NCBI GenBank assembly: GCA_903900345.1
Contig: CAIUMO010000022.1
Span: forward strand, 1-59,692
Origin: an uncultured bacterium
GTDB taxonomy: Bacteria > Patescibacteriota > Saccharimonadia > Saccharimonadales > Saccharimonadaceae
Length of the DNA: 59,692 bases
Reading direction: 5' to 3'
Both the position numbers and the translations under genes were made by a program. This document shows, one piece after another, positions 24,904 to 32,815 of this stretch (position 1 is its first letter; every line of letters begins with the position of its first letter). The notes under the pieces were generated by a model. That model was not told the origin of the DNA and did no database searches. It was given only the letters and a program-made list of their open reading frames with translations.

Positions 24904-26187
24904 ATGAAGATAGCAATTGCTGGTTATGGCGCAGAGGGTGAATCTAATTATCGTTATTTTGCGCTCGATCCTAGTAATGAAATAACTATAGTTGACCAGC
25001 GGCAACCTGATCGCGAGATACCATCTGGTATCGCTACGATTATTGGTAATGATGCTTTTGAAAAACTCAATGGCTTTGATTTAGTTATCCGCACGGCTGG
25101 TTTGTCGCCTCACAAGATAATCACTGATGGCAAAATATGGTCGGCGACTAACGAGTTCTTTGCTAAATGTCCAGCCAAAATTATTGGCGTAACTGGCACC
25201 AAAGGTAAGGGCACGACAGCCAGTTTGATTGCTAGTATTCTAGAATCTGCTGGTCGAAAAGTTTGGTTGTTGGGTAATATCGGTAAGCCGGCTTTGGATG
25301 TGATTGAACAGATAAAAAGTGATGATTTAGTGGTTTATGAATTATCGAGTTTTCAACTTTGGGATTTAGAAAAGTCGCCACATGTTGCGGTCGTCTTATT
25401 TATCGAGCAAGAACATTTAGATGTCCATATCGACATGAAAGAGTATGTCAACGCTAAAAATAACATAACAAGATATCAGACAGCTGATGATTATTTGATT
25501 TATAATCAATCAAATGAATACGCTCGTTCTATTGCGGATGGGTCAAAGGCTAAACTTATTGGCTATACGGATATAGAAACTTCACATGTCGCTGACGACA
25601 ACTTTTATTATGGTGAACAAAAAATTAGTTCAGTTAACACCTTACAAATCATGGGTAAACATAATTATGACAACGCCTGTGCCGCGATTGATGCTATATG
25701 GGAATACGTCCGTGATTCAGAGGTGATTGAACGAGGGCTAGGTGCTTTTAAAGGCTTGCCTCATCGTTTGCAGTTTGTTCGTATGGTTAATGAAGTTAAG
25801 TATTTCGATGATAGCATTGCAACTACTCCAAGCTCGGCGATCGCAGCGCTTAGGGCGTTTGATGGGCCAAAAGTGATTATACTAGGCGGATCTTCAAAAG
25901 GCTCTGATTTTACGGAACTTGCTGCCGAATTATTAAGACATGATGTCAAAGTGATTTTGATAGGTGATGAAGCCAACAAGATTGCAACAGAATGCCAATC
26001 TGCTGGTTTTGTTGATTTCGAAATTATTAATAATGCCACAATGACAGACGTAGTTAAGCGTTCGCAAATACTTTCAAAACCTGACGGCGTAGTCTTGTTA
26101 AGCCCTGCCAGCGCAAGCTTTGGCCTGTTCAAAAACTATGTTGACAGAGGCGACCAGTTTCAGGCAGCTGTAAAAATGCTACAATAG
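24904..26187 (+). CDS. murD: UDP-N-acetylmuramoylalanine--D-glutamate ligase
   Basis: Adds D-Glu to UDP-MurNAc-L-Ala in peptidoglycan precursor synthesis in the cytoplasm. The Mur ligase P-loop GVTGTKGKGTTASL is at about residues 97-110. It is followed by VVYELSSFQLWDLEKSPHVAV, the HLDVH segment, and the C-terminal domain with FDDSIATTPSSAIAAL and LLSPASASFGLFKNYVDRGDQF, which is characteristic of MurD. The 427-residue length is typical. It lies outside the dcw cluster, 25 kb away from murG and mraY. Confidence 0.93.
   Translation: MKIAIAGYGAEGESNYRYFALDPSNEITIVDQRQPDREIPSGIATIIGNDAFEKLNGFDLVIRTAGLSPHKIITDGKIWSATNEFFAKCPAKIIGVTGTKGKGTTASLIASILESAGRKVWLLGNIGKPALDVIEQIKSDDLVVYELSSFQLWDLEKSPHVAVVLFIEQEHLDVHIDMKEYVNAKNNITRYQTADDYLIYNQSNEYARSIADGSKAKLIGYTDIETSHVADDNFYYGEQKISSVNTLQIMGKHNYDNACAAIDAIWEYVRDSEVIERGLGAFKGLPHRLQFVRMVNEVKYFDDSIATTPSSAIAALRAFDGPKVIILGGSSKGSDFTELAAELLRHDVKVILIGDEANKIATECQSAGFVDFEIINNATMTDVVKRSQILSKPDGVVLLSPASASFGLFKNYVDRGDQFQAAVKMLQ
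26180..26185 (+). promoter_or_regulatory. -10 element of prfB (leaderless type)
   Basis: TACAAT over the end of murD, 7 nt before the prfB ATG. Confidence 0.6.
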
Positions 26188-26192
26188 TCTAG

Positions 26193-27272
26193 ATGCAAAC
26201 ACTTCTCAAAAATCTGACAACATTATTATCGCAAATTGATGCGGCTTTTGAGCGTTTAGATATTGCTAAAAAGCAAGAATTGATAGCGGCTTTGACCGAG
26301 CAATTATCTCATTCGGAAGTTTGGAATAATCCGACTGACGCCCAGACTAAGAACAAACAGCTAGCAGCCTTATCGGGTACGGTTGATCCATGGGTGACGT
26401 TACGTATCCAAGTTGCCGATATTATTGAATTTATTAAATTGGGTGATGATAGTATGTCGCAAGAATTTGAAACCGAAGCCAAGGCGCTCGAACAAGATTT
26501 CAATAAACTGCGCAAAGATCTGCTATTTCATGGTAAATACGATGATTATAATGCAATCATCAGATTAAGCGCCGGTGTTGGTGGAACTGATGCTCAGGAT
26601 TGGACTGAAATGTTGGAACGTATGTATCTGCGTTGGGCGGGAAAGTCGGGCCTGAAAGCGGCTATTATTGAACGTTCAGCGGCCGAAGAAGCTGGTATCA
26701 AATCGAGTGTGATTGAAATATCTGGCTCACATGCCTATGGTAAATTACGCAGTGAAAATGGCGTTCATCGTCTGGTGCGGCTTAGTCCATTTAACAGCGA
26801 TAATCTGCGCCAAACTAGCTTTGCATTGGTTGAAATTTTGCCGCAAATTGACACGCCCGAAGAAGTTCAAATAGATGACAAAGATTTAAAAATTGATGTT
26901 TATCGATCAGGCGGAAAAGGTGGTCAGTCGGTCAACACAACTGATAGTGCAGTTCGAATAACGCATATTCCGACTGGTATTGTTGTGGCAATTCAGAATG
27001 AACGATCGCAATTGCAGAATCGCGAAATGGCGATGAAAATCTTGCGATCCAAATTATTACAATTAAAACTTGAACAACATGTTGCTGATATTACAGACCT
27101 GCAAGCAGGTGAGTCAGCTAACTGGGGTTCACAGATCCGTAATTATGTTTTGCACCCATATACTTTAGTCAAAGACACGCGAACTAAACATGAAACTAAC
27201 AACGCTCAATCGGTGCTGGATGGTGACATTGATGGCTTTATTGATGCCTTTTTAGAATCAGAAAAATCTTAG
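26193..27272 (+). CDS. prfB: Peptide chain release factor 2
   Basis: Class-I release factor for UGA and UAA. The RF2-specific tripeptide SPF is present in RLSPFNSDNLRQTS, and the catalytic GGQ is in [13 protein letters not shown]. The reading frame is continuous for 359 residues, with no in-frame UGA near codon 26, so the classical autoregulatory +1 frameshift of many prfB genes is absent. Its presence together with prfA indicates that UGA is a stop codon in this organism. The message is probably leaderless. Confidence 0.96.
   Translation: MQTLLKNLTTLLSQIDAAFERLDIAKKQELIAALTEQLSHSEVWNNPTDAQTKNKQLAALSGTVDPWVTLRIQVADIIEFIKLGDDSMSQEFETEAKALEQDFNKLRKDLLFHGKYDDYNAIIRLSAGVGGTDAQDWTEMLERMYLRWAGKSGLKAAIIERSAAEEAGIKSSVIEISGSHAYGKLRSENGVHRLVRLSPFNSDNLRQTSFALVEILPQIDTPEEVQIDDKDLKIDVYRSGGKGGQSVNTTDSAVRITHIPTGIVVAIQNERSQLQNREMAMKILRSKLLQLKLEQHVADITDLQAGESANWGSQIRNYVLHPYTLVKDTRTKHETNNAQSVLDGDIDGFIDAFLESEKS
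27253..27258 (+). promoter_or_regulatory. Possible promoter for the 27282-27647 RNA
   Basis: TAGAAT preceded at 18 nt by TTGATG (27229-27234), inside the 3' end of prfB. If real, it would start a plus-strand transcript at about 27265, just before the long inverted repeat. This is weak evidence. Confidence 0.3.
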
Positions 27273-27281
27273 TCTCAACAA

Positions 27282-27647
27282 GCCCATCTCGCTTCACGGG
27301 TCCTGCCGCTCATTACACCCTCCAAGTTTCTCTTTTCTGCCGCCTCCCCTCACTTACCTTTATTCTAAGCAGCACACTCTACCAGGTACGCTTTCGCCCG
27401 TTACAATCTAACGGGGAAAACGTAGCCTATGGCGTTCGGCTGGTCCTGGTGGACCACAGTCTGCTCAGTAATAAATGTAAGTGATGGTAGACGTATTTAA
27501 ATTATCTTCAAAACAATACGACTCTTTGGCATAAACATCAGACCTAAACGGGTGACGCGAGGCGGGGCGGCACCCGATTTACTACAAAATGGTAATCCAT
27601 TTTTATAAATCAGGGGCGGACCGAGCGGCAGGACCCGTGAGATGGGC
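27282..27647. ncRNA. Candidate large structured RNA with a long closing helix
   Basis: This 366-nt stretch in the gene-free gap between prfB and ftsE is bounded by complementary arms. 27294-27311 and 27623-27640 pair perfectly over 18 bp, and after a 5-nt bulge 27282-27288 pairs with 27641-27647 (7 bp). Nested inside are TCACTTAC/GTAAGTGA (27350/27477), TTTATT/AATAAA, AGCAG/CTGCT and ACCAGG/CCTGGT, then the 7-bp hairpin CCCGTTA/TAACGGG. A second branch has GATTTA/TAAATC closing AAAATGG/CCATTTT, and CGGGTG/CACCCG. I looked for RNase P RNA, tmRNA, SRP RNA and group I intron consensus blocks on both strands and recognised none. The strand is undetermined. Confidence 0.6.
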
Positions 27648-27703
27648 GGGGCCTGCTTTAGATCTATAGCGGCAAAAACTATCATTCATCATCTTACTTA
27701 TGT

Positions 27704-27709
27704 TATAAT
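27704..27709 (+). promoter_or_regulatory. -10 element of ftsE (leaderless type)
   Basis: TATAAT 10 nt before ATG 27720. It lies inside the longest ORF and so rejects the upstream start at 27642. Confidence 0.7.
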
Positions 27710-27719
27710 TGACCGAGTA

Positions 27720-28403
27720 ATGATACTGCTAGATAGGGTAACAAAATCATACGGCAAAGACTTAAGCCCGGCTGTTGACCGAGTTAGTTTATTCATTGAA
27801 CCACGTGAATTCGTGATTTTAGTTGGTACTAGTGGTGCTGGCAAATCGACCTTATTAAAACTATTGACCCGTGAAGAAAAACCAACCAGTGGCAAAATTG
27901 TGGTTGGCGGTATTGATTATGACACACTCAAAGATAATCATATTCCAATGCTACGCCGCAAAATTGGCGTTGTCTTTCAGGATTTTAAACTACTGCCGCA
28001 ACGAACTGTGTTCGAGAATATCGCCTTTGCACTAGAGATCGCTGGTATGACTAGGCGAGAGATCAAAAATACTGTACCTAAAGTGATCGAATTAGTCGGA
28101 CTAGCCGGCAAAGAAAAACAATTTCCGCATCAGTTATCCGGTGGTGAACGTCAACGAGTGGCAATTGCTAGGGCAGTTGTTCGCCAACCCAAGATTTTAA
28201 TTGCTGATGAGCCGACTGGTAACTTGGATCCAAAACACAGTTGGGATATTATCCGCTTGTTGGAAAAGATTAATAAATACGGTACGACAGTCCTGTTGAC
28301 TACGCATAATGCCGATATAGTAAACAAGCTCAAACGACGTGTGATTACGCTTGACCATGGCAAAATTACTGGCGACCAAGCTGAGGGGAGTTACAGACAA
28401 TAA
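27720..28403 (+). CDS. ftsE: Cell division ATP-binding protein FtsE
   Basis: ATPase of the FtsEX complex, which controls peptidoglycan hydrolases at the division site. The 227-residue protein has Walker A GTSGAGKST (near residue 36), Q-loop VFQDFKLLPQRTVFEN, signature LSGGERQRVAIARA and Walker B ILIADEPTGNLDP. The FDFK-like Q-loop and the adjacent ftsX identify it. The track ORF begins at 27642, but that extension runs through the promoter and the RNA candidate. It overlaps ftsX by one base (TAATG). Confidence 0.95.
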   Translation: MILLDRVTKSYGKDLSPAVDRVSLFIEPREFVILVGTSGAGKSTLLKLLTREEKPTSGKIVVGGIDYDTLKDNHIPMLRRKIGVVFQDFKLLPQRTVFENIAFALEIAGMTRREIKNTVPKVIELVGLAGKEKQFPHQLSGGERQRVAIARAVVRQPKILIADEPTGNLDPKHSWDIIRLLEKINKYGTTVLLTTHNADIVNKLKRRVITLDHGKITGDQAEGSYRQ

Positions 28404-29383
28404 TGGCCAAGAAAAAACTTGATTCAAAAACTTTTGCAGCTCAAAAGCGCAGTCGCCGCAGATTGTTGACTTTCTTTCGAGTGATTCGATACGGTACCGA
28501 TAGTTTTATCCGCAACTCGTGGCTTTCAGTCGCTGCGACAGCTGTTATGGCTATTACACTACTGATTATTTTTGTCGTGTTTGTAACGCATACTGTTCTG
28601 GTTGACACCGTCAGTGACCTCAGTAACAAAGTCGACATGTCGATTTATCTGAAGACTGACACGACCGACCAAGTTGGTGCCGATTTAAGTGCCGAACTAA
28701 AGAAATTATCGTCGGTTCGTTCTGTCAAATATTGTAGTGCTGACTGTGCCAGGGCAGCGATTGCTCAAGAAAATAGCGATGACCCAGCTGTTTTGGCGGC
28801 GATTAATGTGGCTACAAATATGAATCCAGCGACCTTGCGAGTAGTCGTCAAAGATATTAACAACACAACTCAGTTACAGAATTTTGTTAGCCAGAACGCC
28901 TTACTAAAAGACCATATTAGCTCTGACTTCAAGCCATCATTTGCTGGTGAAAGGCGCAATACTATTCAATCGATTGGTCGCGCAGTTAACTTTATTCAGC
29001 AACTTGGTATCGCGATTGGCGTGGTTTTCGTGGTGATATCATCGTTAATTATCTTTAATACAATCCGTATGGCGATATTCAATCGTAAAGAGGAAATTCA
29101 GATGATGAAGCTAATTGGCGCCGATAAATCATTTATTCGTGGGCCATTCTTGGTTGAGTCAATTATCTATGGTTTTATTGCTTCACTCATGGCAACTGGT
29201 TTAGGTATTTGGGGATTGTATAGCTCAACTAAAACACTGGCCAGCTACCAGGTGTCTGTGCAACCGACTATCCATCTGGTGACTTATTATTTGCCGTTTG
29301 TATTGCTAAGTATGATCGGTGTAGGTGCCCTGGTTGGAATCATTTCATCATCATTGGCGACACGTAAGTATTTAAAGCTATGA
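28403..29383 (+). CDS. ftsX: Cell division protein FtsX
   Basis: Membrane partner of FtsE. The 326-residue protein has a basic cytoplasmic N-terminus, a first TM helix (about residues 38-62) and an extracytoplasmic domain (about 65-195) with a Cys pair in KYCSADCARAA. Three TM helices follow, with the FtsX motif NRKEEIQMMKLIGADKSFIRGPF between the second and third. The 3' end overlaps the next gene by ATGA. The tight ftsE-ftsX-hydrolase operon implies that the hydrolase is its output. Confidence 0.94.
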   Translation: MAKKKLDSKTFAAQKRSRRRLLTFFRVIRYGTDSFIRNSWLSVAATAVMAITLLIIFVVFVTHTVLVDTVSDLSNKVDMSIYLKTDTTDQVGADLSAELKKLSSVRSVKYCSADCARAAIAQENSDDPAVLAAINVATNMNPATLRVVVKDINNTTQLQNFVSQNALLKDHISSDFKPSFAGERRNTIQSIGRAVNFIQQLGIAIGVVFVVISSLIIFNTIRMAIFNRKEEIQMMKLIGADKSFIRGPFLVESIIYGFIASLMATGLGIWGLYSSTKTLASYQVSVQPTIHLVTYYLPFVLLSMIGVGALVGIISSSLATRKYLKL

Positions 29384-30633
29384 TAACGTTAAACGCTAAA
29401 TCAAAATTACGCTCTTTCAAGACCAGGCTAGTGCTGGTCGTTATGAGTTTAGTGATTGCCGTTAGTGTTCCGATGCAAATGGTGCAAAAGGCGTCGGCTT
29501 ATACAATCGATGAGATTAATGCAATATACAATGCTCAAAAAGCTGCGATTCAACAAGATGTTGATAAATATGCCGCGCAGGCTTCACAACTGGCTGCTCA
29601 GGCTAGTACACTTCAATCTGCTCTTGAGATAATATCTTCTCAAAAAGCCGAGATACAGGCCTTGTTGGATCTTAGTCAAGCGAAATATGATAATTTAGTT
29701 CTGCAAATCGCTGATACTGAACAAAAAATCAAAGACAACCAAGACGCGCTAGGTAAAACTATCGCTAATATGTATGTTGATGACCAAGTTACACCTTTAG
29801 AGATGTTGGCTAGTAGTAAAAATATTGGTGACTATTTAGACAAGCAAGAGTATCGCTCGTCTGTTCGTAATCAGTTGACGTCAACTATTAGCAAGATCAA
29901 GGATTTAAAAACTCAGCTAGATGTCCAAAAGAGTGACGTCCAAAAAGTTCTTGAACAACAGAAAGCTCAAAAAGATATTTTGGCTGCCAAAGAACAAGAA
30001 CAACAGAATTTGTTGGATCAAACCAAAGGTCAAGAGGCGGCTTACCAACAACTAGTTACGCAAAGAGCGGCTGATTTAGCTGCCGCTAATGAACAGCAGC
30101 GCTTGGCAATTGCTAAGATTACTAATAATGGACAAAATACATCTGGGTCGGTCGGTTCATTCCAGTACCGTAACTTTAGCGGTAATCAAGGCGCTTGTGG
30201 TGGTGGTTATCCAGCTAATGTGTCTAATATATGGGGCTGTAACTTTTCTTTGGATTATGGCGCACCATATTATTACGATAGTTGGGCTTTATTCAATCGT
30301 GAATGTGTCAGTTATACAGCTTGGGCTGCCTATACGCGTTTTAATAAGAAAGTAACTAGTTTTATGGGTTCTGGTATGGCGTATCAATGGCCAACGACGG
30401 CATTAAGTATGGGTGCAAATGTTGATAATACACCAGAAGTTGGCTCTGTAGCTATTAGCCCTCGTCAATATTTTACTCCTAGCGGTCACGCCATGCTGGT
30501 TGAAGAGGACTATGGAGACGGATGGATTAGAGTAAGCCAGTATAACTTCGCTGGTACTGGTGAATATAGCACTATGGACCTTAAAGCTTCCAGTGCTGTA
30601 TATATTCATTTCCAAGATAGAATAGTTAGATAA
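29380..30633 (+). CDS. Secreted coiled-coil CHAP-domain peptidoglycan hydrolase, PcsB-like
   Basis: A signal peptide (about residues 1-40, ending VQKASA) leads into a long coiled coil (about 48-245, heptad-like with many Gln, Ala and Lys). The C-terminal CHAP amidase/endopeptidase domain (about 290-417) has the catalytic Cys in NRECVSYTAWAAY and the His in SGHAMLVEED. This architecture matches PcsB of Streptococcus, which is held by FtsX through its coiled coil and activated by FtsE ATP hydrolysis. Here it is encoded 4 nt into the end of ftsX, so the same arrangement is likely. Confidence 0.9.
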   Translation: MITLNAKSKLRSFKTRLVLVVMSLVIAVSVPMQMVQKASAYTIDEINAIYNAQKAAIQQDVDKYAAQASQLAAQASTLQSALEIISSQKAEIQALLDLSQAKYDNLVLQIADTEQKIKDNQDALGKTIANMYVDDQVTPLEMLASSKNIGDYLDKQEYRSSVRNQLTSTISKIKDLKTQLDVQKSDVQKVLEQQKAQKDILAAKEQEQQNLLDQTKGQEAAYQQLVTQRAADLAAANEQQRLAIAKITNNGQNTSGSVGSFQYRNFSGNQGACGGGYPANVSNIWGCNFSLDYGAPYYYDSWALFNRECVSYTAWAAYTRFNKKVTSFMGSGMAYQWPTTALSMGANVDNTPEVGSVAISPRQYFTPSGHAMLVEEDYGDGWIRVSQYNFAGTGEYSTMDLKASSAVYIHFQDRIVR

Positions 30634-30673
30634 TTAACCATAACTTCTATAGCTAAATCTCAGCCGATTGAGT

Positions 30674-30679
30674 TATACT
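30674..30679 (+). promoter_or_regulatory. -10 element of the S41 peptidase gene
   Basis: TATACT about 40 nt before ATG 30720, with an SD (AGGGG) between them. This gene is not leaderless. Confidence 0.55.
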
Positions 30680-30719
30680 TATATTCAGTAGAAAAATGGG
30701 ATCAAAAATAGGGGACACG

Positions 30720-31949
30720 ATGACTCAAAAAAAAGCAAAAGTTGCTGGGCATTTAGCAAAACATCAACAAGTCATACAACGTTTGACTCCAACGACATTA
30801 TTTATGGTCGTCGCAGCTACGGCAGCACTTGGCTATGTAGCCGGATCATACCATTATCAGATCGAGGCGGCTATTGGACCAGTCTTTGGCTATAACGCTC
30901 ACTCGGGCAGTATTGACTTTAGTTCTTTGCAGCGGACTTACAACGATCTAGCGGCTAATTATGATGGCAAACTTGACGTCAACACCTTGATTCAAGGCGC
31001 TAACAGTGGCTTAGTAACAGCGGCCGGCGATCAATACACCGTTTATATGAGTCCTACGGAATCAACCAGCTACAATAATGGATTAGAAGGTAATATTGGT
31101 GGCGGTATTGGTGCCGTGATTGGCATGAAAAACAGCCAAGCTACAATTATGAGTGTTTTGGACAATAATCCTGCCAAGACGGCTGGATTACTGGCTAATG
31201 ATACTATATTGGAAGTCAATGATCAGTCAACGACTGGCTGGACGGTTGACAAGACGGTTGGAGTAATCCGTGGCGATGCTGGCACAACGGTCAAATTAAA
31301 GATACAACGAGGTAGCGACACCAAAGAATATTCTGTTACGCGCGCGATTATTAATAATCCGAGCGTGATTAGTAGTGTTGTTGATGGTGTTGGTACTATA
31401 ACAATTAGTCGATTTGACGAACAAACTGGCAATCTGTCGCAACTTGCGGCTCAGAGCTTCAAAAAGCAAAATGTTAAATCAGTCATTCTTGATCTACGTG
31501 ATAATCCAGGTGGTTTTGTTGATGCGGCGGTGTCTGTAGCTGGATTATGGTTAAATAATCAGGTTATTGTAACTGAACGGACAGGTACTACCGTCAAAGA
31601 AACATTGCGATCGGGCGATAACGCTATCTTGGCCGGTGTGCCAACTGTAGTTTTGGTCAATAATAACAGCGCCAGTGCCAGTGAGATCGTGGCAGGAGCT
31701 TTGCAAGATCATAAAGCCGCTACGCTAGTAGGTGAGAAGACTTTTGGTAAGGGTAGTGTGCAACAACTGATTCCACTAAATGGTGGCGCTCAACTAAAGG
31801 TTACAGTTGCGCGTTGGTACACTCCAAATGGCAAGAACATTACAAAAGACGGTATAACACCTGATACGATTGTCGGTTTGACACAAGCCAATGTCGATGC
31901 TAGTGTTGATCCCCAGGTTGACGCTGCTAAAAAGGCACTTAGCCTGTAG
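30720..31949 (+). CDS. S41-family C-terminal processing peptidase (CtpA-like)
   Basis: Extracytoplasmic Ser/Lys protease with a PDZ domain. A TM anchor lies near residues 25-45, the PDZ domain spans about 110-200, and the catalytic Ser is in NNNSASASEIVAGAL with the Lys about 25 residues later in EKTFGKGSVQ. LDLRDNPGGFVDAA is the conserved S41 strand-turn. ATG 30720 is preferred over 30696 because AGGGG lies just upstream. Such peptidases trim envelope proteins or regulate hydrolases, which would fit next to the FtsX/CHAP operon. The product is 409 residues. Confidence 0.92.
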   Translation: MTQKKAKVAGHLAKHQQVIQRLTPTTLFMVVAATAALGYVAGSYHYQIEAAIGPVFGYNAHSGSIDFSSLQRTYNDLAANYDGKLDVNTLIQGANSGLVTAAGDQYTVYMSPTESTSYNNGLEGNIGGGIGAVIGMKNSQATIMSVLDNNPAKTAGLLANDTILEVNDQSTTGWTVDKTVGVIRGDAGTTVKLKIQRGSDTKEYSVTRAIINNPSVISSVVDGVGTITISRFDEQTGNLSQLAAQSFKKQNVKSVILDLRDNPGGFVDAAVSVAGLWLNNQVIVTERTGTTVKETLRSGDNAILAGVPTVVLVNNNSASASEIVAGALQDHKAATLVGEKTFGKGSVQQLIPLNGGAQLKVTVARWYTPNGKNITKDGITPDTIVGLTQANVDASVDPQVDAAKKALSL

Positions 31950-31992
31950 CGCTTGTGCTATCACGGCTGGTTGTAGTAATATAAGGACAAGT

Positions 31993-32397
31993 ATGGAAAC
32001 TGAAGCAAAGAAAAAAATTTTATTAGTCGAAGACGATGTTGCTTTATCTGGCGTCTACAAGTCTCGGCTCGATATGGAAGGTTTTGAAACAGCTACAGTT
32101 AATAACGGTGAAGACGCTTTGTCGGCAGCAGTGAAGTTTAAACCTGATTTGATTTTGCTAGACGCTATGATGCCAAAGATCAGCGGCTTTGACGTGTTGG
32201 ATATCCTGCGTAATACCGCCGAGACAGCTAATATCCGCATTATTATGCTAACTGCTCTTAGCCAGCCCAAAGACAAAGAGCGGGCTGAATCACTTGGTGT
32301 TGATGACTATCTGGTCAAATCACAAGTTGTCATTGGTGATGTGGTTGAGCGCGTTAAATTTCATTTAGGCATGCTCGAGCAAAAACCTGCTGAATGA
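31993..32397 (+). CDS. Stand-alone response regulator receiver (CheY-like)
   Basis: A 134-residue single receiver domain. The acidic pocket is VEDD near residue 14, the phospho-acceptor Asp is in LILLDAMMPK, and the conserved Thr and Lys are in MLTAL and DDYLVKS. There is no DNA-binding or enzymatic output domain, so it acts by protein contact or as a phosphorelay intermediate. No kinase is adjacent. The start ATG 31993 has an AAGGAC SD. The longer ORF from 31891 overlaps the S41 gene in another frame and is rejected. Confidence 0.92.
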   Translation: METEAKKKILLVEDDVALSGVYKSRLDMEGFETATVNNGEDALSAAVKFKPDLILLDAMMPKISGFDVLDILRNTAETANIRIIMLTALSQPKDKERAESLGVDDYLVKSQVVIGDVVERVKFHLGMLEQKPAE

Positions 32398-32415
32398 TTA
32401 ATATAGTTACTAAAT

Positions 32416-32446
32416 AAAAACTGCCGACATTATGACGGCAGTTTTT
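32416..32446. terminator. Bidirectional terminator between the receiver gene and rpmA
   Basis: Perfect 11-bp stem AAAAACTGCCG / CGGCAGTTTTT with a 9-nt loop, serving both converging genes. Confidence 0.9.
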
Positions 32447-32466
32447 ATTTGAACATTTCAAGCGAG

Positions 32467-32739
32467 TTACAGAACTGATACTTGAGTTCGAGGTACTGTT
32501 TTGCCAGTAAAACGGCTTTTGCGAATCTTATTGAAAGATACGACGCCATCAACAGCAGCGTGAATAGTAAAATCACGGCTGATAAACGTGCCAGGGCCAG
32601 CAAGTTTAGTTGAACCAGTTTGGCGAACTAAAACTTCACCTGTGCGTACAATTTGGCCGCCAAAGCGTTTAGTACCAAGTCGTTGACCGGGGCTATTGCG
32701 ATTATTTTTTGACGTTCCGCCTGCTTTAACGTGTGACAT
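32467..32739 (-). CDS. rpmA: 50S ribosomal protein L27
   Basis: Large-subunit protein whose N-terminus reaches the peptidyl-transferase centre. The 90-residue product starts MSHVKAGGTSKNNRNSPGQRLGTKRFGGQ. It has the GTKRFGGQ and PGTFISRDFTIHAAVDG regions of the family. The N-terminus has no Firmicutes-type cleavable extension. SD AAGGAG precedes the ATG. It is not linked to rplU, unlike in most bacteria. Confidence 0.95.
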   Translation of the reverse strand: MSHVKAGGTSKNNRNSPGQRLGTKRFGGQIVRTGEVLVRQTGSTKLAGPGTFISRDFTIHAAVDGVVSFNKIRKSRFTGKTVPRTQVSVL

Positions 32740-32815
32740 CTAATAAACTCCTTGAACTTTTTTATAACAAAATCTAACCAATTGTATCAAATATAAGTGG
32801 TAGCGTCAAGGGTGT

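Noticed and set aside
27282-27647. The inverted repeats as terminal repeats of an insertion sequence or MITE
   Set aside because: There is no transposase and no clear target duplication. Nested internal pairings and an asymmetric 5-nt bulge fit an RNA better. Not fully excluded.
27642-27719. N-terminal extension of the ftsE ORF from 27642
   Set aside because: It crosses the TATAAT at 27704-27709 and part of the structured-RNA candidate. The FtsE domain starts at Met 27720.
31891-31992. Long N-terminal extension of the first receiver ORF
   Set aside because: It overlaps the S41 gene in another frame. ATG 31993 has an SD and starts the receiver fold.
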